Shown here: piece after piece, positions 16,215 through 24,090 of the stretch
How the letters are laid out: each line of letters opens with the position of its first letter
Position numbering within the stretch: position 1 is the stretch's first letter
NCBI RefSeq assembly: GCF_037478305.1
Contig: NZ_JBBGAZ010000003.1
Location: forward strand, 186,001-250,000
Direction: 5' to 3'
DNA from: Cognatishimia coralii
Lineage (GTDB): Bacteria > Pseudomonadota > Alphaproteobacteria > Rhodobacterales > Rhodobacteraceae
Length of the DNA stretch: 64,000 bases
Notes under the pieces: generated by a model
What the model was told of the DNA's origin: nothing
What the model saw: only the letters and a program-made list of their open reading frames with translations
Database searches by the model: none
Program-made: the position numbers and the translations under genes

Positions 16215-17531
16215 TTGAGCACGATAAGATACACTGGAAAGAGATCCGCATTCACCTTCTTAGCAAGCGTTTCGTTCGCTGCAGTACTGGCGGTCTCGCT
16301 TGATAGCGCAGGAAATCAATTTCTGGGAAGCGCGAACGCAGTCTTTCAAGAAACCGAAGCGGATTTTCTACCCCCGCTTCCGCCACGTGTTTTATCGGCA
16401 GACGATCTCGCTGCCGCACAGCGTGCATGGAAATTTTTTGAGCAGAATACTCAAAGCACGACTGGCTTTGTCAATTCAGTTGCCGGCTTCTCTTCAACGA
16501 CACTTTGGGATCAAGGCTCATATATTTTCGCCCTTATCTCGGCGGAAAAGCTTGGGATCATCTCCCGAGAAGAAGCATCCGAACGCGAGAGGCGCTTTCT
16601 CGATAGCTTTTTGAAAATGGAACTTTTCGAGAATAGGCTTCCCAACAAGGCCTACAACACTCAAAACCTTGATATCACGGATTACGAAAATGTGGTTCTT
16701 GAGGAAGGAATTGGCTGGTCCGCTTTGGATATCGCGCGTGTGCTTCTAGGCTTTCGCGCATTGGAAAAACACAATCCGAGCCTGTCTCCAGAGATCGATA
16801 GAGTCATAAACAGGTGGGATCTGGGGGCATTTGCAAATAAGGGGGAACTATGGGGGGCCACACGCGAAAATGGGAAAACAATCCTCCTGCAGGAAGGTCG
16901 CTTGGGATATGAGCAATATGGCGCTCGTGCCGCTGCACTTTGGGGCCTGGACGTAGCAGCCGCCATGTCTGCGGCGCGAAATCTAGAGTGGGTGAACGTT
17001 GAAGGCGTCGCTATTCCCCGAGACCAAAGAAGGTCTTCGAGCTTCAAAGCGATCACTCCAATTCTCAGTGAACCTTTCTTACTTCAAGCCTTCGAGATCG
17101 GCCTAAACCGCGAAGGCGAAATCCTTGCACACAAAGTCTATGCCGCCCAGCAGGCCAGATTCGAGCGCAGTGGCATTCCCACTATGGTTTCCGAGGATCA
17201 CTTGGATCAGCACCCGAGTTTCGTTTATTCGTCTGTTTTTTCCAATGGATCAGCATGGGCAGTTGTTGATGAGTCCGGAAACCGACACGACAAAATGAGA
17301 ACGCTTAGCACAAAAGCTGTCTTTGGTTGGGATGCAATTTACGGCACGGAATATGTGAAAGAAATGCGCAGCCACATTGAAGATCTGCCCGAAGAAGGCG
17401 ACGGGTGGCAAGCTGGAATTTATGAAGATAGCGGTGCCACAAATTCCGTCTATGCCTTAAACACCAATGCCATTGTATTGGAAGCGCTTCACTACAAAGC
17501 CTTCGGCCCTTTTCTCGGAATGAATAGATAG
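16215..17531 (+). CDS. DUF3131-domain exported or anchored protein (first copy)
   Basis: A 438-residue protein with an N-terminal hydrophobic segment (AFTFLASVSFAAVLAVSLD) and a large periplasmic DUF3131 region. Visible landmarks are AAQRAWKFFEQNTQ, SSTTLWDQGSYIFA, NRLPNKAYNT, GWSALDIARVLLGFRALE, GRLGYEQYGARAAALWG and a final TNSVYALNTNAIVLEAL. The alternating helix pattern suggests an (alpha/alpha) barrel as in glycan hydrolases or lyases, but no activity is proven for the family. No ATG fits. TTG 16215 has AAGGTGAG seven bases upstream, inside the synthase stop region, so it is the fourth coupled gene of the operon. A polymer-trimming or modifying role is inferred. Confidence 0.75.
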   Translation: MSTIRYTGKRSAFTFLASVSFAAVLAVSLDSAGNQFLGSANAVFQETEADFLPPLPPRVLSADDLAAAQRAWKFFEQNTQSTTGFVNSVAGFSSTTLWDQGSYIFALISAEKLGIISREEASERERRFLDSFLKMELFENRLPNKAYNTQNLDITDYENVVLEEGIGWSALDIARVLLGFRALEKHNPSLSPEIDRVINRWDLGAFANKGELWGATRENGKTILLQEGRLGYEQYGARAAALWGLDVAAAMSAARNLEWVNVEGVAIPRDQRRSSSFKAITPILSEPFLLQAFEIGLNREGEILAHKVYAAQQARFERSGIPTMVSEDHLDQHPSFVYSSVFSNGSAWAVVDESGNRHDKMRTLSTKAVFGWDAIYGTEYVKEMRSHIEDLPEEGDGWQAGIYEDSGATNSVYALNTNAIVLEALHYKAFGPFLGMNR

Positions 17532-17592
17532 GCGCTCAATTCCTCAACCACACAAGGGCCGTTCGGCTAGCGGTCTTTTCATAACGCAATGT

Positions 17593-17623
17593 CGTTGGTG
17601 CGTCAGAAGCATTTGCACCAACG
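17593..17623. terminator. Hairpin between converging polysaccharide operons
   Basis: CGTTGGTGC and GCACCAACG are perfect 9-base arms with a 13-base loop, lying between the DUF3131 gene stop and the opposing gene stop at 17640. No U-run follows on either strand, so it may end transcription weakly or protect 3' ends. Confidence 0.5.
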
Positions 17624-17639
17624 GCGAAAGTCAAAATGG

Positions 17640-18959
17640 CTATTGTTTGACCGACTTAAAATACTCGCTCAATAGTTTGTAGTCTGAACTTTCTACCTCG
17701 TTGCTTTCACTTGTATTTTCTGACTTCAGCTGAGCCCGTAGCTCGCTCAAAATTTCCCCAACGACATTGCTTTGATCCTCGGCCACATCAAGCTCGGATA
17801 CTTTGCCTTGTTGGGCAACAATCAATGCAAGGTCAGCTGGCAGGCCGATTTCTTCGATCAGAAACTCTAACCTTTTTGCCAATGACGCATCACCTTGTGC
17901 CCCCATACCGACGGCATCCATAGTGATCTCATTCGAGACCGTTTTTTGGTGATCCGGCATGAGCATTGATGTGGCGACTTCAGCCGATTTGGGTGCCGAG
18001 CAAAACGCAAATGAATGCAACTGCGATGCAAGCGTGTCGATAGACATCTTTAGCTCTGTTAGAAGCAAAAGCGTCTCGGCTTGAGGGGCCGAAGAGTTTG
18101 GCGCCAAGCGAACTGGTCTTGGGTCTGCGATTTCCTTCAAAAGCTCGAAGGCCTCTTTCGACGTTTCTGCAATTTCTGTTATTTGCGACTGATTGCTTGG
18201 GTCTAACCCCTGCTGAACTGCCTGAGGAATTAAGGGCTGCGGCATTGGTGACTGCCAACTTGCAGCTTGCGTTAGACCTATGGCTACCACTGCGGTGTCC
18301 GAATTTGGAACGGGCCAACCTCGTGGCAAAACAACGTAGTCCTGACGCGCTGAAATCCAACGTAAGTATGCTGCGACGGCGGCAAAACCAACGAGAGAAA
18401 CTTGCTCAGCTTCTGCTTCGCGACGCTTTACAACAAGTTCGCCACCCGAAGAAAGCAGCAACTCTAGCCTTGGATCCAAAGGTTGCAAAATATTCTGAGG
18501 AAGAGGCAGCTCGCTTACACCGTCAGAAACGAAGAACTGATCGGTTTCGAGAACATTTTCCATTCGAAGCTGTAAGGATCCACGCGATGTCAAAGCGACT
18601 GCAAGACCGTTTTTCCGCCCCATACATGTATATGTCCGCGGTCGGCAGATGACTTCGAACACATCTGTGTCCAAACGCGGAGACGGCGAAAATCTTGCAT
18701 AACCGTCTGGATCAAATCTGAAATACACACCCTCGACCAAACCTTCCTGAAAGGTTGGCCAGCCAAATGACCCTCGCAGTTCTTGTCGAGCTTCGCGCGC
18801 GCCAATTGCGAATAAAATTGAGGTGTCCAAGATCGCGTTTTCAGACGTAAAGCTGTCGGCATCATCCACTGCCGACTGCTGCGCCCATACTGGCGAGGAG
18901 AAGCCCAAATAGAGGCACACCGACCCAATTAGCAGGGATTTCACATAGTTATTTGCCAT
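17640..18959 (-). CDS. Exported protein of unknown function in the polysaccharide locus
   Basis: I do not recognise this 439-residue protein. It has a clear signal peptide (KSLLIGSVCLYLGFSSPVWA, cut before QQ). Residues 70-190 are beta-rich, with FRFDPDGYARFSPSPRLD, the cysteine pair VICRPRTYTCMGR and short strands to about 170. The rest is acidic, helical and low in aromatic residues, with a stretch around 270-300 (ITEIAETSKEAFELLKEIAD) that could form coiled coil. Its start codon shares a base with the stop of the DUF3131 gene upstream (TAATG), so the pair is co-translated. An envelope partner of the DUF3131 protein or of the export machinery is the simplest guess. Confidence 0.6.
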   Translation of the reverse strand: MANNYVKSLLIGSVCLYLGFSSPVWAQQSAVDDADSFTSENAILDTSILFAIGAREARQELRGSFGWPTFQEGLVEGVYFRFDPDGYARFSPSPRLDTDVFEVICRPRTYTCMGRKNGLAVALTSRGSLQLRMENVLETDQFFVSDGVSELPLPQNILQPLDPRLELLLSSGGELVVKRREAEAEQVSLVGFAAVAAYLRWISARQDYVVLPRGWPVPNSDTAVVAIGLTQAASWQSPMPQPLIPQAVQQGLDPSNQSQITEIAETSKEAFELLKEIADPRPVRLAPNSSAPQAETLLLLTELKMSIDTLASQLHSFAFCSAPKSAEVATSMLMPDHQKTVSNEITMDAVGMGAQGDASLAKRLEFLIEEIGLPADLALIVAQQGKVSELDVAEDQSNVVGEILSELRAQLKSENTSESNEVESSDYKLLSEYFKSVKQ

Positions 18960-20653
18960 TAGAAGTCTTCCTCTATTTGAATGGAGTGCCTAAGCGCTGG
19001 AAGCCAGTCATCCCGCTGTGGTGGATCAGGGTATTTGCGACGCTCGCGTACGTCCTGGTCGCGAAAGGCTGTGTACCAAACTTCGGTATCCCCATGATAA
19101 CCGGTCAGAATTTTCCCCTGCACCTTGTGCAATAGGGACGTAAGGATGATGCCATTGTTGTTCGCTGTGAAAATTTCAACACGCCCTTGCCCTCGTTCGT
19201 ACAGGCCCTCGAACATGCCTTTTTCTGGGTCGTAGAGCTCGATAATCGCCTCATATAAAACGTCGGTATACTCTGTGTCCCAAAGCGCCCAGAGCCCGAG
19301 AGCCGCCTTAGCAGCAACCGCCGCATGATCAGGGACATAGTCACCTCGCGGCGTAACTGTATTCCAAGGGTAGCCGTCAGAAAAAATGGTGTCATAGGTG
19401 AAGTAGGGTGGCCCCTTCACGTTGTGTTCTGATCGCGCGGTCATGAATCCCGTACGACGCCAACGGTTTTCCTGAACCTCATAGACACGGTCAGCGAACT
19501 CGGCGCGCCATCCATCTGAGCTGATCCAATCCGGAGAGCTGTCGTCATGAGGCAAGTCAAAGCCTAGCTCGAGACCGTCCTGCAGGTAAGACTCTGTCAC
19601 GACATAGTTTTGACTATGAAAAATACGCGGGTCCCTTCCATCATAGGGAACTTGGATCCCAAAGATCGATGCCGTCAGAAACGGCTCTGCCCGATGTGCC
19701 AGGACAGGTTCAAACCCCCAAAGTGCGAAACCTTTTGCGGCATATTCCTCGTAACCGAGACGGCCTTCCTGAGCATAAACGGTTTCGCCCGTTTCTTTGT
19801 CGACATATGCGCCAAAGAGCAGCCCTTCTTCCGAGATAATGTTTTTGAAATCCCACTTTAGCAGAACGCTATCAATCGTATTTCCAAGGTGGGGATAGCG
19901 GTTTTTAACGATGCGCATCCAGACCAACATTCGGCCAATATCAAGCGCGGAAAATCCGATTTCGCCGGCTTTGTTGGTATAGTCGACCTTCATGCCTGAT
20001 TTGGTGTGATATACTTTGTTAGGCATTTCACCGCGAAACAGCTCAAGCCCTTTGATCGTCGTGAAAAGCCGCGTCATGCGCCGATCAAATTCCGGTTTTT
20101 CAATCAGACAAAGCTCATAGGCCGCAACGGCACCGGCAACATAAGACGCCGTATCCCAAAGCGTCGTTGACGGGTAGTTGCCAACTGAATTTGCCAGTCC
20201 CGTATTTTCCTGGGTGAATTGCTCAAAATAAGTCCATGCTACCTTTGCTGCACGTAACTCTCGCTCGTTCAGGAAACCGCGACGCGGACGGTATTTTCGG
20301 ATGTATTCATTGCGTCGTGTATATCCTGAGGCTTGCTCGTATCCTTGATCCAACTTATCGAAATAGGTTTTTGGCATTTCGCACATGCGAGGGGGTTTTT
20401 CTTTGCGCGGCTCTTTATAGTAAACGCTCGTGGTCACGGCGGGCACGTTGCCACGCATCAAAGCTGGCAAATCATCCAATTCGCCACCAGCAATTATGGG
20501 GTCGACATCGTCCAGGCTCGACAAAAAATATGCGCGCGCAGACGTGCCCACGAACCACGAAACAGCAACCGCTGAAATTACGCTGACTGCAAACAGAAAT
20601 AAGCCCCGTGTTGCGGGAGATTTACCTGCCTCTTTTTTGATTACTGTCGGCAT
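18959..20653 (-). CDS. DUF3131-domain membrane-anchored protein (second copy)
   Basis: A 564-residue paralogue of the protein at 16215. A cytosolic basic tail and one membrane segment (LFLFAVSVISAVAVSWFVG) lead to an extracytoplasmic region. Conserved landmarks recur in the same order: AAKVAWTYFEQFTQENTG, SSTTLWD-like STTLWDTASYVAGA, EMPNKVYHT, GFSALDIGRMLVWMRI, GRLGYEEYAAKGFALWG and FTANNNGIILTSLLH. It carries an extra 110-residue N-terminal section and a C-terminal tail absent from the shorter copy. The ATG at 20653 is chosen over an upstream TTG. It is followed without a gap by the unknown exported gene. Its place opposite the ABC gene across a 173-base divergent region suggests joint control. 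Confidence 0.75.
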   Translation of the reverse strand: MPTVIKKEAGKSPATRGLFLFAVSVISAVAVSWFVGTSARAYFLSSLDDVDPIIAGGELDDLPALMRGNVPAVTTSVYYKEPRKEKPPRMCEMPKTYFDKLDQGYEQASGYTRRNEYIRKYRPRRGFLNERELRAAKVAWTYFEQFTQENTGLANSVGNYPSTTLWDTASYVAGAVAAYELCLIEKPEFDRRMTRLFTTIKGLELFRGEMPNKVYHTKSGMKVDYTNKAGEIGFSALDIGRMLVWMRIVKNRYPHLGNTIDSVLLKWDFKNIISEEGLLFGAYVDKETGETVYAQEGRLGYEEYAAKGFALWGFEPVLAHRAEPFLTASIFGIQVPYDGRDPRIFHSQNYVVTESYLQDGLELGFDLPHDDSSPDWISSDGWRAEFADRVYEVQENRWRRTGFMTARSEHNVKGPPYFTYDTIFSDGYPWNTVTPRGDYVPDHAAVAAKAALGLWALWDTEYTDVLYEAIIELYDPEKGMFEGLYERGQGRVEIFTANNNGIILTSLLHKVQGKILTGYHGDTEVWYTAFRDQDVRERRKYPDPPQRDDWLPALRHSIQIEEDF

Positions 20654-20826
20654 TTGGCATCCCAATGCTGATTATTGCTCGTCAGGCTGCAGACAAACAC
20701 AACATCGTTAACAAATAGCTTCCAAACTCCGAACGCGTTTGGCTCCGCACCGACTAGGCCGCTGAAAAGTAATTGTTAATCTTACTGACTTAGCCTGTGT
20801 CACAAGGTTGAGTGAGGAGCGTGGCT
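20654..20826. promoter_or_regulatory. Divergent promoter region of the polysaccharide export genes
   Basis: This 173-base AT-rich gap separates the leftward DUF3131 operon from the rightward ABC/HlyD pair and must hold both promoters. It contains an inverted repeat, CCAAAC (20722-20727) and GTTTGG (20737-20742), and the related GTTAAC and GTTAAT hexamers near 20707 and 20774. No regulator gene is adjacent. Confidence 0.4.
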
Positions 20827-22794
20827 ATGCAGCATTCGCGCGCTCTTACCGATGAGGTAGGGGTAGAAGAAAAGGGCGAGGTCATTTCAAAAGATGACCT
20901 CGTCCCTTTGAAAGTAAGCGACAGATCATTTCCCCCATGGGCATTTACATTGGGGGCTCTTTTCACGATTGCGCATCAGGTTTGTTGCTACGCACTAGCT
21001 TTGTTGGCGGTGTTTTTTGTCACCACTGTCGTGCAACAAGGCGAAGTTGGCATGGCCCCAATTCTGACAGGTATTGGCGCCGTTTTCATGCTCTGCCTCG
21101 TGGTCGTAAACTTCGCGCACACCCGCGCGCTATCGGGCTATCGAAACCTGCGAGAAGAGCACGCGGACAGAATTTCGGCCGGCTTGAGCGGTGTCATCTT
21201 TCTCGCGCTCTGCGTCGTTCATCCCCTTGCCGGAGGCGCAATTCTTGTAGGCTGCACTGTTGGGCTCCTGGCCCATATCTTGGTGTCACGGCTGGCCCGT
21301 ATGGAACCTTTTTGGGAAATTCTTCCAGGCGAGGCAGTCTCTCTCTTGTCCGGTCGGGATCGCATAGGGGTGAAGCTAGCTAGCGCGGCACCCGACCAGC
21401 ACGCGATGGCGACGCCCATAAATATCGCCACACTGGGCATAGCAGTGACATTTGCCTTCGCGCTCGGCAGCTATCTAATTGCCGAAAACATCCTGAATGA
21501 GGTGGCCCTGTATCCGCTGGTTCTTGCATCCGTTTGGAGCGTTGAAAACGCCCTTCGCTTTTTCACACGGACTTTCTCAAACATTCCCACAAAGGTGCTT
21601 GAGCCCGCCGAGGTGATTGGAAACCTGCAAGACCCCGAAGAGGAAGAATTCGGCCTAAGCGTTAAAAATTTGACTGTTCTAGGAGACGGGGGAACTCAGC
21701 TTTTGTCGAACCTGACCTTCGAGGCCCCACCAGGTTCTATCACGGGGATCATTGGAGAGAGCGGTTCAGGCAAAAGCCTACTACTACAATCGTTGGCTGA
21801 TCCCTACGCGCTCATGGGAATGGAGGTTTCAGGCCAGATACGGTTTAACTCTTCTGATATCTGGTTACGAAGCGCCAAAGCGCGGGATGCTGCCCTTGTT
21901 TATCTGCCCGACCACCCAATTTTACTGCCTATTTCCGGCGCAGCGAACTTGTCTTGTTACGACAGCGAAGATTCCCTGCGTCGCGGCAAAGCACTCTTGG
22001 AGCGTTTGGTTTTCTCTAGCGAAATTGTAGATTCAATTTGTGACAGCTCTGATGCGACACATCTGCCTCGTTCGCAGGCACAGGCTTTGGCTTTTGCCCG
22101 CGCATTTCTCATAAGCCCCGAACTATACTTGTTTGATCGCCCCGAAGACGGGCTGACGGAAAAGCAAATTGCCGGTGTGGTCGAGCGAGTCAAACAAGAA
22201 GTCAAACTCGGCAGGTCAGTGGTCATGGCCACAGACAATAGAGCCCTGCTTGAGACCTGCGACCGATTGGTAGTGATGCAATACGGGCGCATTATTGATC
22301 AAGGGCCAGCAGAGTTGGTGCGCGACCGGATCTCGACCGGCTGGTCACGTTTCATCGGCGCACGGCAACTTGATACAGAGGAAAATCTAACGCGCTGGAT
22401 CCATTCCCATTTCCGGCGTGGCCCCGAAGAGGCCAACAAACGGCGCGTGACGACTGTGGCCACCGACATGTTGACCTATTCTTGCAAAACAGCGGATCCA
22501 GGTTGGCCGGGTCTCATCACCTTTTCGTTCAAACACTTCGAAGGACATTGCGTGCTGCGCATGGAGGATCAAGACGCTCCTATAACAAGCGCGCAGTTCG
22601 AGCGCGCGCGCCAGGCGGCCAAAGAGAGCACAATATCTAAGGACATCCTGCCGCTGGCATCGATTTTTCAAAGCAGCATCGAAGTGGAAAAGAGCAGCAA
22701 TATCGACCATCGTGTTTTGGAGGTCAAAATAAAGACCTTTGATCCGCGTCGCGTAAAAGCCGGAGCCAAAGATGGCGCGAAGCCCAATCCGTAG
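20827..22794 (+). CDS. ABC exporter-like protein with degenerate ATPase and RsbW-like C-terminal domain
   Basis: A 655-residue inner-membrane protein. Residues 38-250 hold about six membrane helices in exporter arrangement. Residues 275-500 form an ATP-binding cassette whose Walker A is intact (GESGSGKS, 310-317). The Q-loop Gln is D362, the signature reads LPRSQ (413-417) instead of LSGGQ, the Walker B catalytic Glu is R438 (LYLFDR) and the switch His is D470. It may therefore bind but hardly hydrolyse ATP. Residues 515-640 resemble an RsbW/SpoIIAB anti-sigma kinase fold (ATDMLTYSC, GLITFSFKHFEG, SSIEVEKSS) lacking the N-box Asn. ATG 20827 has AGGAG upstream. It overlaps the HlyD gene by 23 bases. 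Confidence 0.75.
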   Translation: MQHSRALTDEVGVEEKGEVISKDDLVPLKVSDRSFPPWAFTLGALFTIAHQVCCYALALLAVFFVTTVVQQGEVGMAPILTGIGAVFMLCLVVVNFAHTRALSGYRNLREEHADRISAGLSGVIFLALCVVHPLAGGAILVGCTVGLLAHILVSRLARMEPFWEILPGEAVSLLSGRDRIGVKLASAAPDQHAMATPINIATLGIAVTFAFALGSYLIAENILNEVALYPLVLASVWSVENALRFFTRTFSNIPTKVLEPAEVIGNLQDPEEEEFGLSVKNLTVLGDGGTQLLSNLTFEAPPGSITGIIGESGSGKSLLLQSLADPYALMGMEVSGQIRFNSSDIWLRSAKARDAALVYLPDHPILLPISGAANLSCYDSEDSLRRGKALLERLVFSSEIVDSICDSSDATHLPRSQAQALAFARAFLISPELYLFDRPEDGLTEKQIAGVVERVKQEVKLGRSVVMATDNRALLETCDRLVVMQYGRIIDQGPAELVRDRISTGWSRFIGARQLDTEENLTRWIHSHFRRGPEEANKRRVTTVATDMLTYSCKTADPGWPGLITFSFKHFEGHCVLRMEDQDAPITSAQFERARQAAKESTISKDILPLASIFQSSIEVEKSSNIDHRVLEVKIKTFDPRRVKAGAKDGAKPNP

Positions 22795-24088
22795 GCCATA
22801 CCAGCAGGTCCCCCGAGGACGAATTCCTTTTCGAGCGGTTTTCTGGCTGTTTGCTATGGGAATATGCCTGGCGGGTATTGGGACTTTGGCCGCAAGTGCT
22901 ATGAGCCAGTCGACGGTTTCGTCTAGCCGGTTGTTTAGTGGTAAAATGGCGAGCCAAATTCAGCCTGTGCAGATTCACGTTCCCGCGGATGTCGTTGTCG
23001 AAGACTTGCTCGTCACGAATGGAGAAACTGTGCGACACGGTCAAACATTGTTGACGTTTGATGTAGCGGCGATGACCTCCGCGCTGGCTGAACTGAAAGA
23101 ACTTAATCTCACGGACCAGCAGACTTTAAGATGCAGCATTGATGCCCCAGTTGAAGGTGAAAAACCTGCCTTGCCAACACCGGCTGCGAAAGAACCGCGC
23201 GATTGCCAGGATATTCGTCAAGAACATCAGAATCTTATCGCCCTTTTCGCCGCGGAGAACTCCAAGTCTCAGAAAGAAATTGACCTAGTCGCGACATATC
23301 TTACCGAAGCAACAGCCGCTCATCGGCGCAACAGCGACGTCGCAAAAACTCACGCGATGTTGGACCGGATACTGGCATTGTCTCTGACAAAAGCGTCATT
23401 AGAAAATGCTCGGGACTTGGCAGAGGTAAAACACAAGCGTGCATTGAACGACCTTGCCGCAAGGCGATCAGAACTCACCGCCTCTGTACAAAAGGCCCTT
23501 CGCGAGAGGCACAAGCGTATCGCAACCCTTGAGGCCCTCATTGACACACCGCGCGTACAAGCGCCCTACTCTGGTAAAATTGTTCGGGTGAGGCGCCCTC
23601 CGAAAGGCAATGCCCTGCCCACGGGGGTCGAAGTGTTTTCGCTTCTGCCTCAGCAAGAGACCGGATATGCGGTGGAGATACCAGTAAAGGACGCCGATAT
23701 CGCACTCTTTCAGGTCGGTGATCGAATCTCAGTGGAAACGATTGGCCTCCCTGCACTGGTGAACGATCTGCAGGCCGAAATCAGAGGCATTTCGCGCGAG
23801 GATCAAGGGCGGTTTTTAGTCAGGGCAAACCTGACAATCGCCGCGACCCAGACCTTGGCGGCGTCACCCTACAGCCGACAGATCGTCGCCAATTCGAGCG
23901 CTGTGAATGTGCGTGTCCATAAGGTATCTGTGACGGCAAAGGAATTCTTCTGGAAAACCCTCGCCAATGTCCTCGTTCTTGATAATGCGCCCATAGTGAC
24001 CACTTTGATGGCTCAGGCCCGAGCGATGCGTGAGGAACGCGTTTTGCCAGCGTTAGTGAAGGCAAGCGCCTTTGAGCCAAGACACTAG
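22772..24088 (+). CDS. HlyD-family membrane-fusion (periplasmic adaptor) protein
   Basis: A 438-residue adaptor with one N-terminal membrane helix (about 22-44, VFWLFAMGICLAGIGTLAAS). It has a split lipoyl-type domain: PVQIHVPADVVVEDLLVTNGETVRHGQTLLTFD at its start (quoted only in outline here) and VQAPYSGKIVRVRRPPKGN at its return. A coiled-coil hairpin of about 110 residues lies between them, and a beta-barrel region follows near 290-380. Such proteins link an inner-membrane transporter to an outer-membrane channel. It overlaps the ABC-like gene by 23 bases, so the two are partners. An HlyD-like partner is also known beside the rhizobial mixed-linkage glucan synthase. No TolC gene lies in the window. 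Confidence 0.8.
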   Translation: MARSPIRRPYQQVPRGRIPFRAVFWLFAMGICLAGIGTLAASAMSQSTVSSSRLFSGKMASQIQPVQIHVPADVVVEDLLVTNGETVRHGQTLLTFDVAAMTSALAELKELNLTDQQTLRCSIDAPVEGEKPALPTPAAKEPRDCQDIRQEHQNLIALFAAENSKSQKEIDLVATYLTEATAAHRRNSDVAKTHAMLDRILALSLTKASLENARDLAEVKHKRALNDLAARRSELTASVQKALRERHKRIATLEALIDTPRVQAPYSGKIVRVRRPPKGNALPTGVEVFSLLPQQETGYAVEIPVKDADIALFQVGDRISVETIGLPALVNDLQAEIRGISREDQGRFLVRANLTIAATQTLAASPYSRQIVANSSAVNVRVHKVSVTAKEFFWKTLANVLVLDNAPIVTTLMAQARAMREERVLPALVKASAFEPRH

Positions 24089-24090
24089 CG

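Noticed and set aside
14498..17531. Cellulose (bcs) operon
   Set aside because: The synthase resembles BcsA, but there is no PilZ domain and no bcsB, bcsC or bcsZ; DUF3131 and the STAS fusion are not bcs parts.
20827..24088. Type I protein secretion system (HlyB/HlyD) for an RTX protein
   Set aside because: No RTX-repeat substrate is nearby, the ATPase residues are lost and the setting is a glycan locus; export of protein is therefore not claimed.
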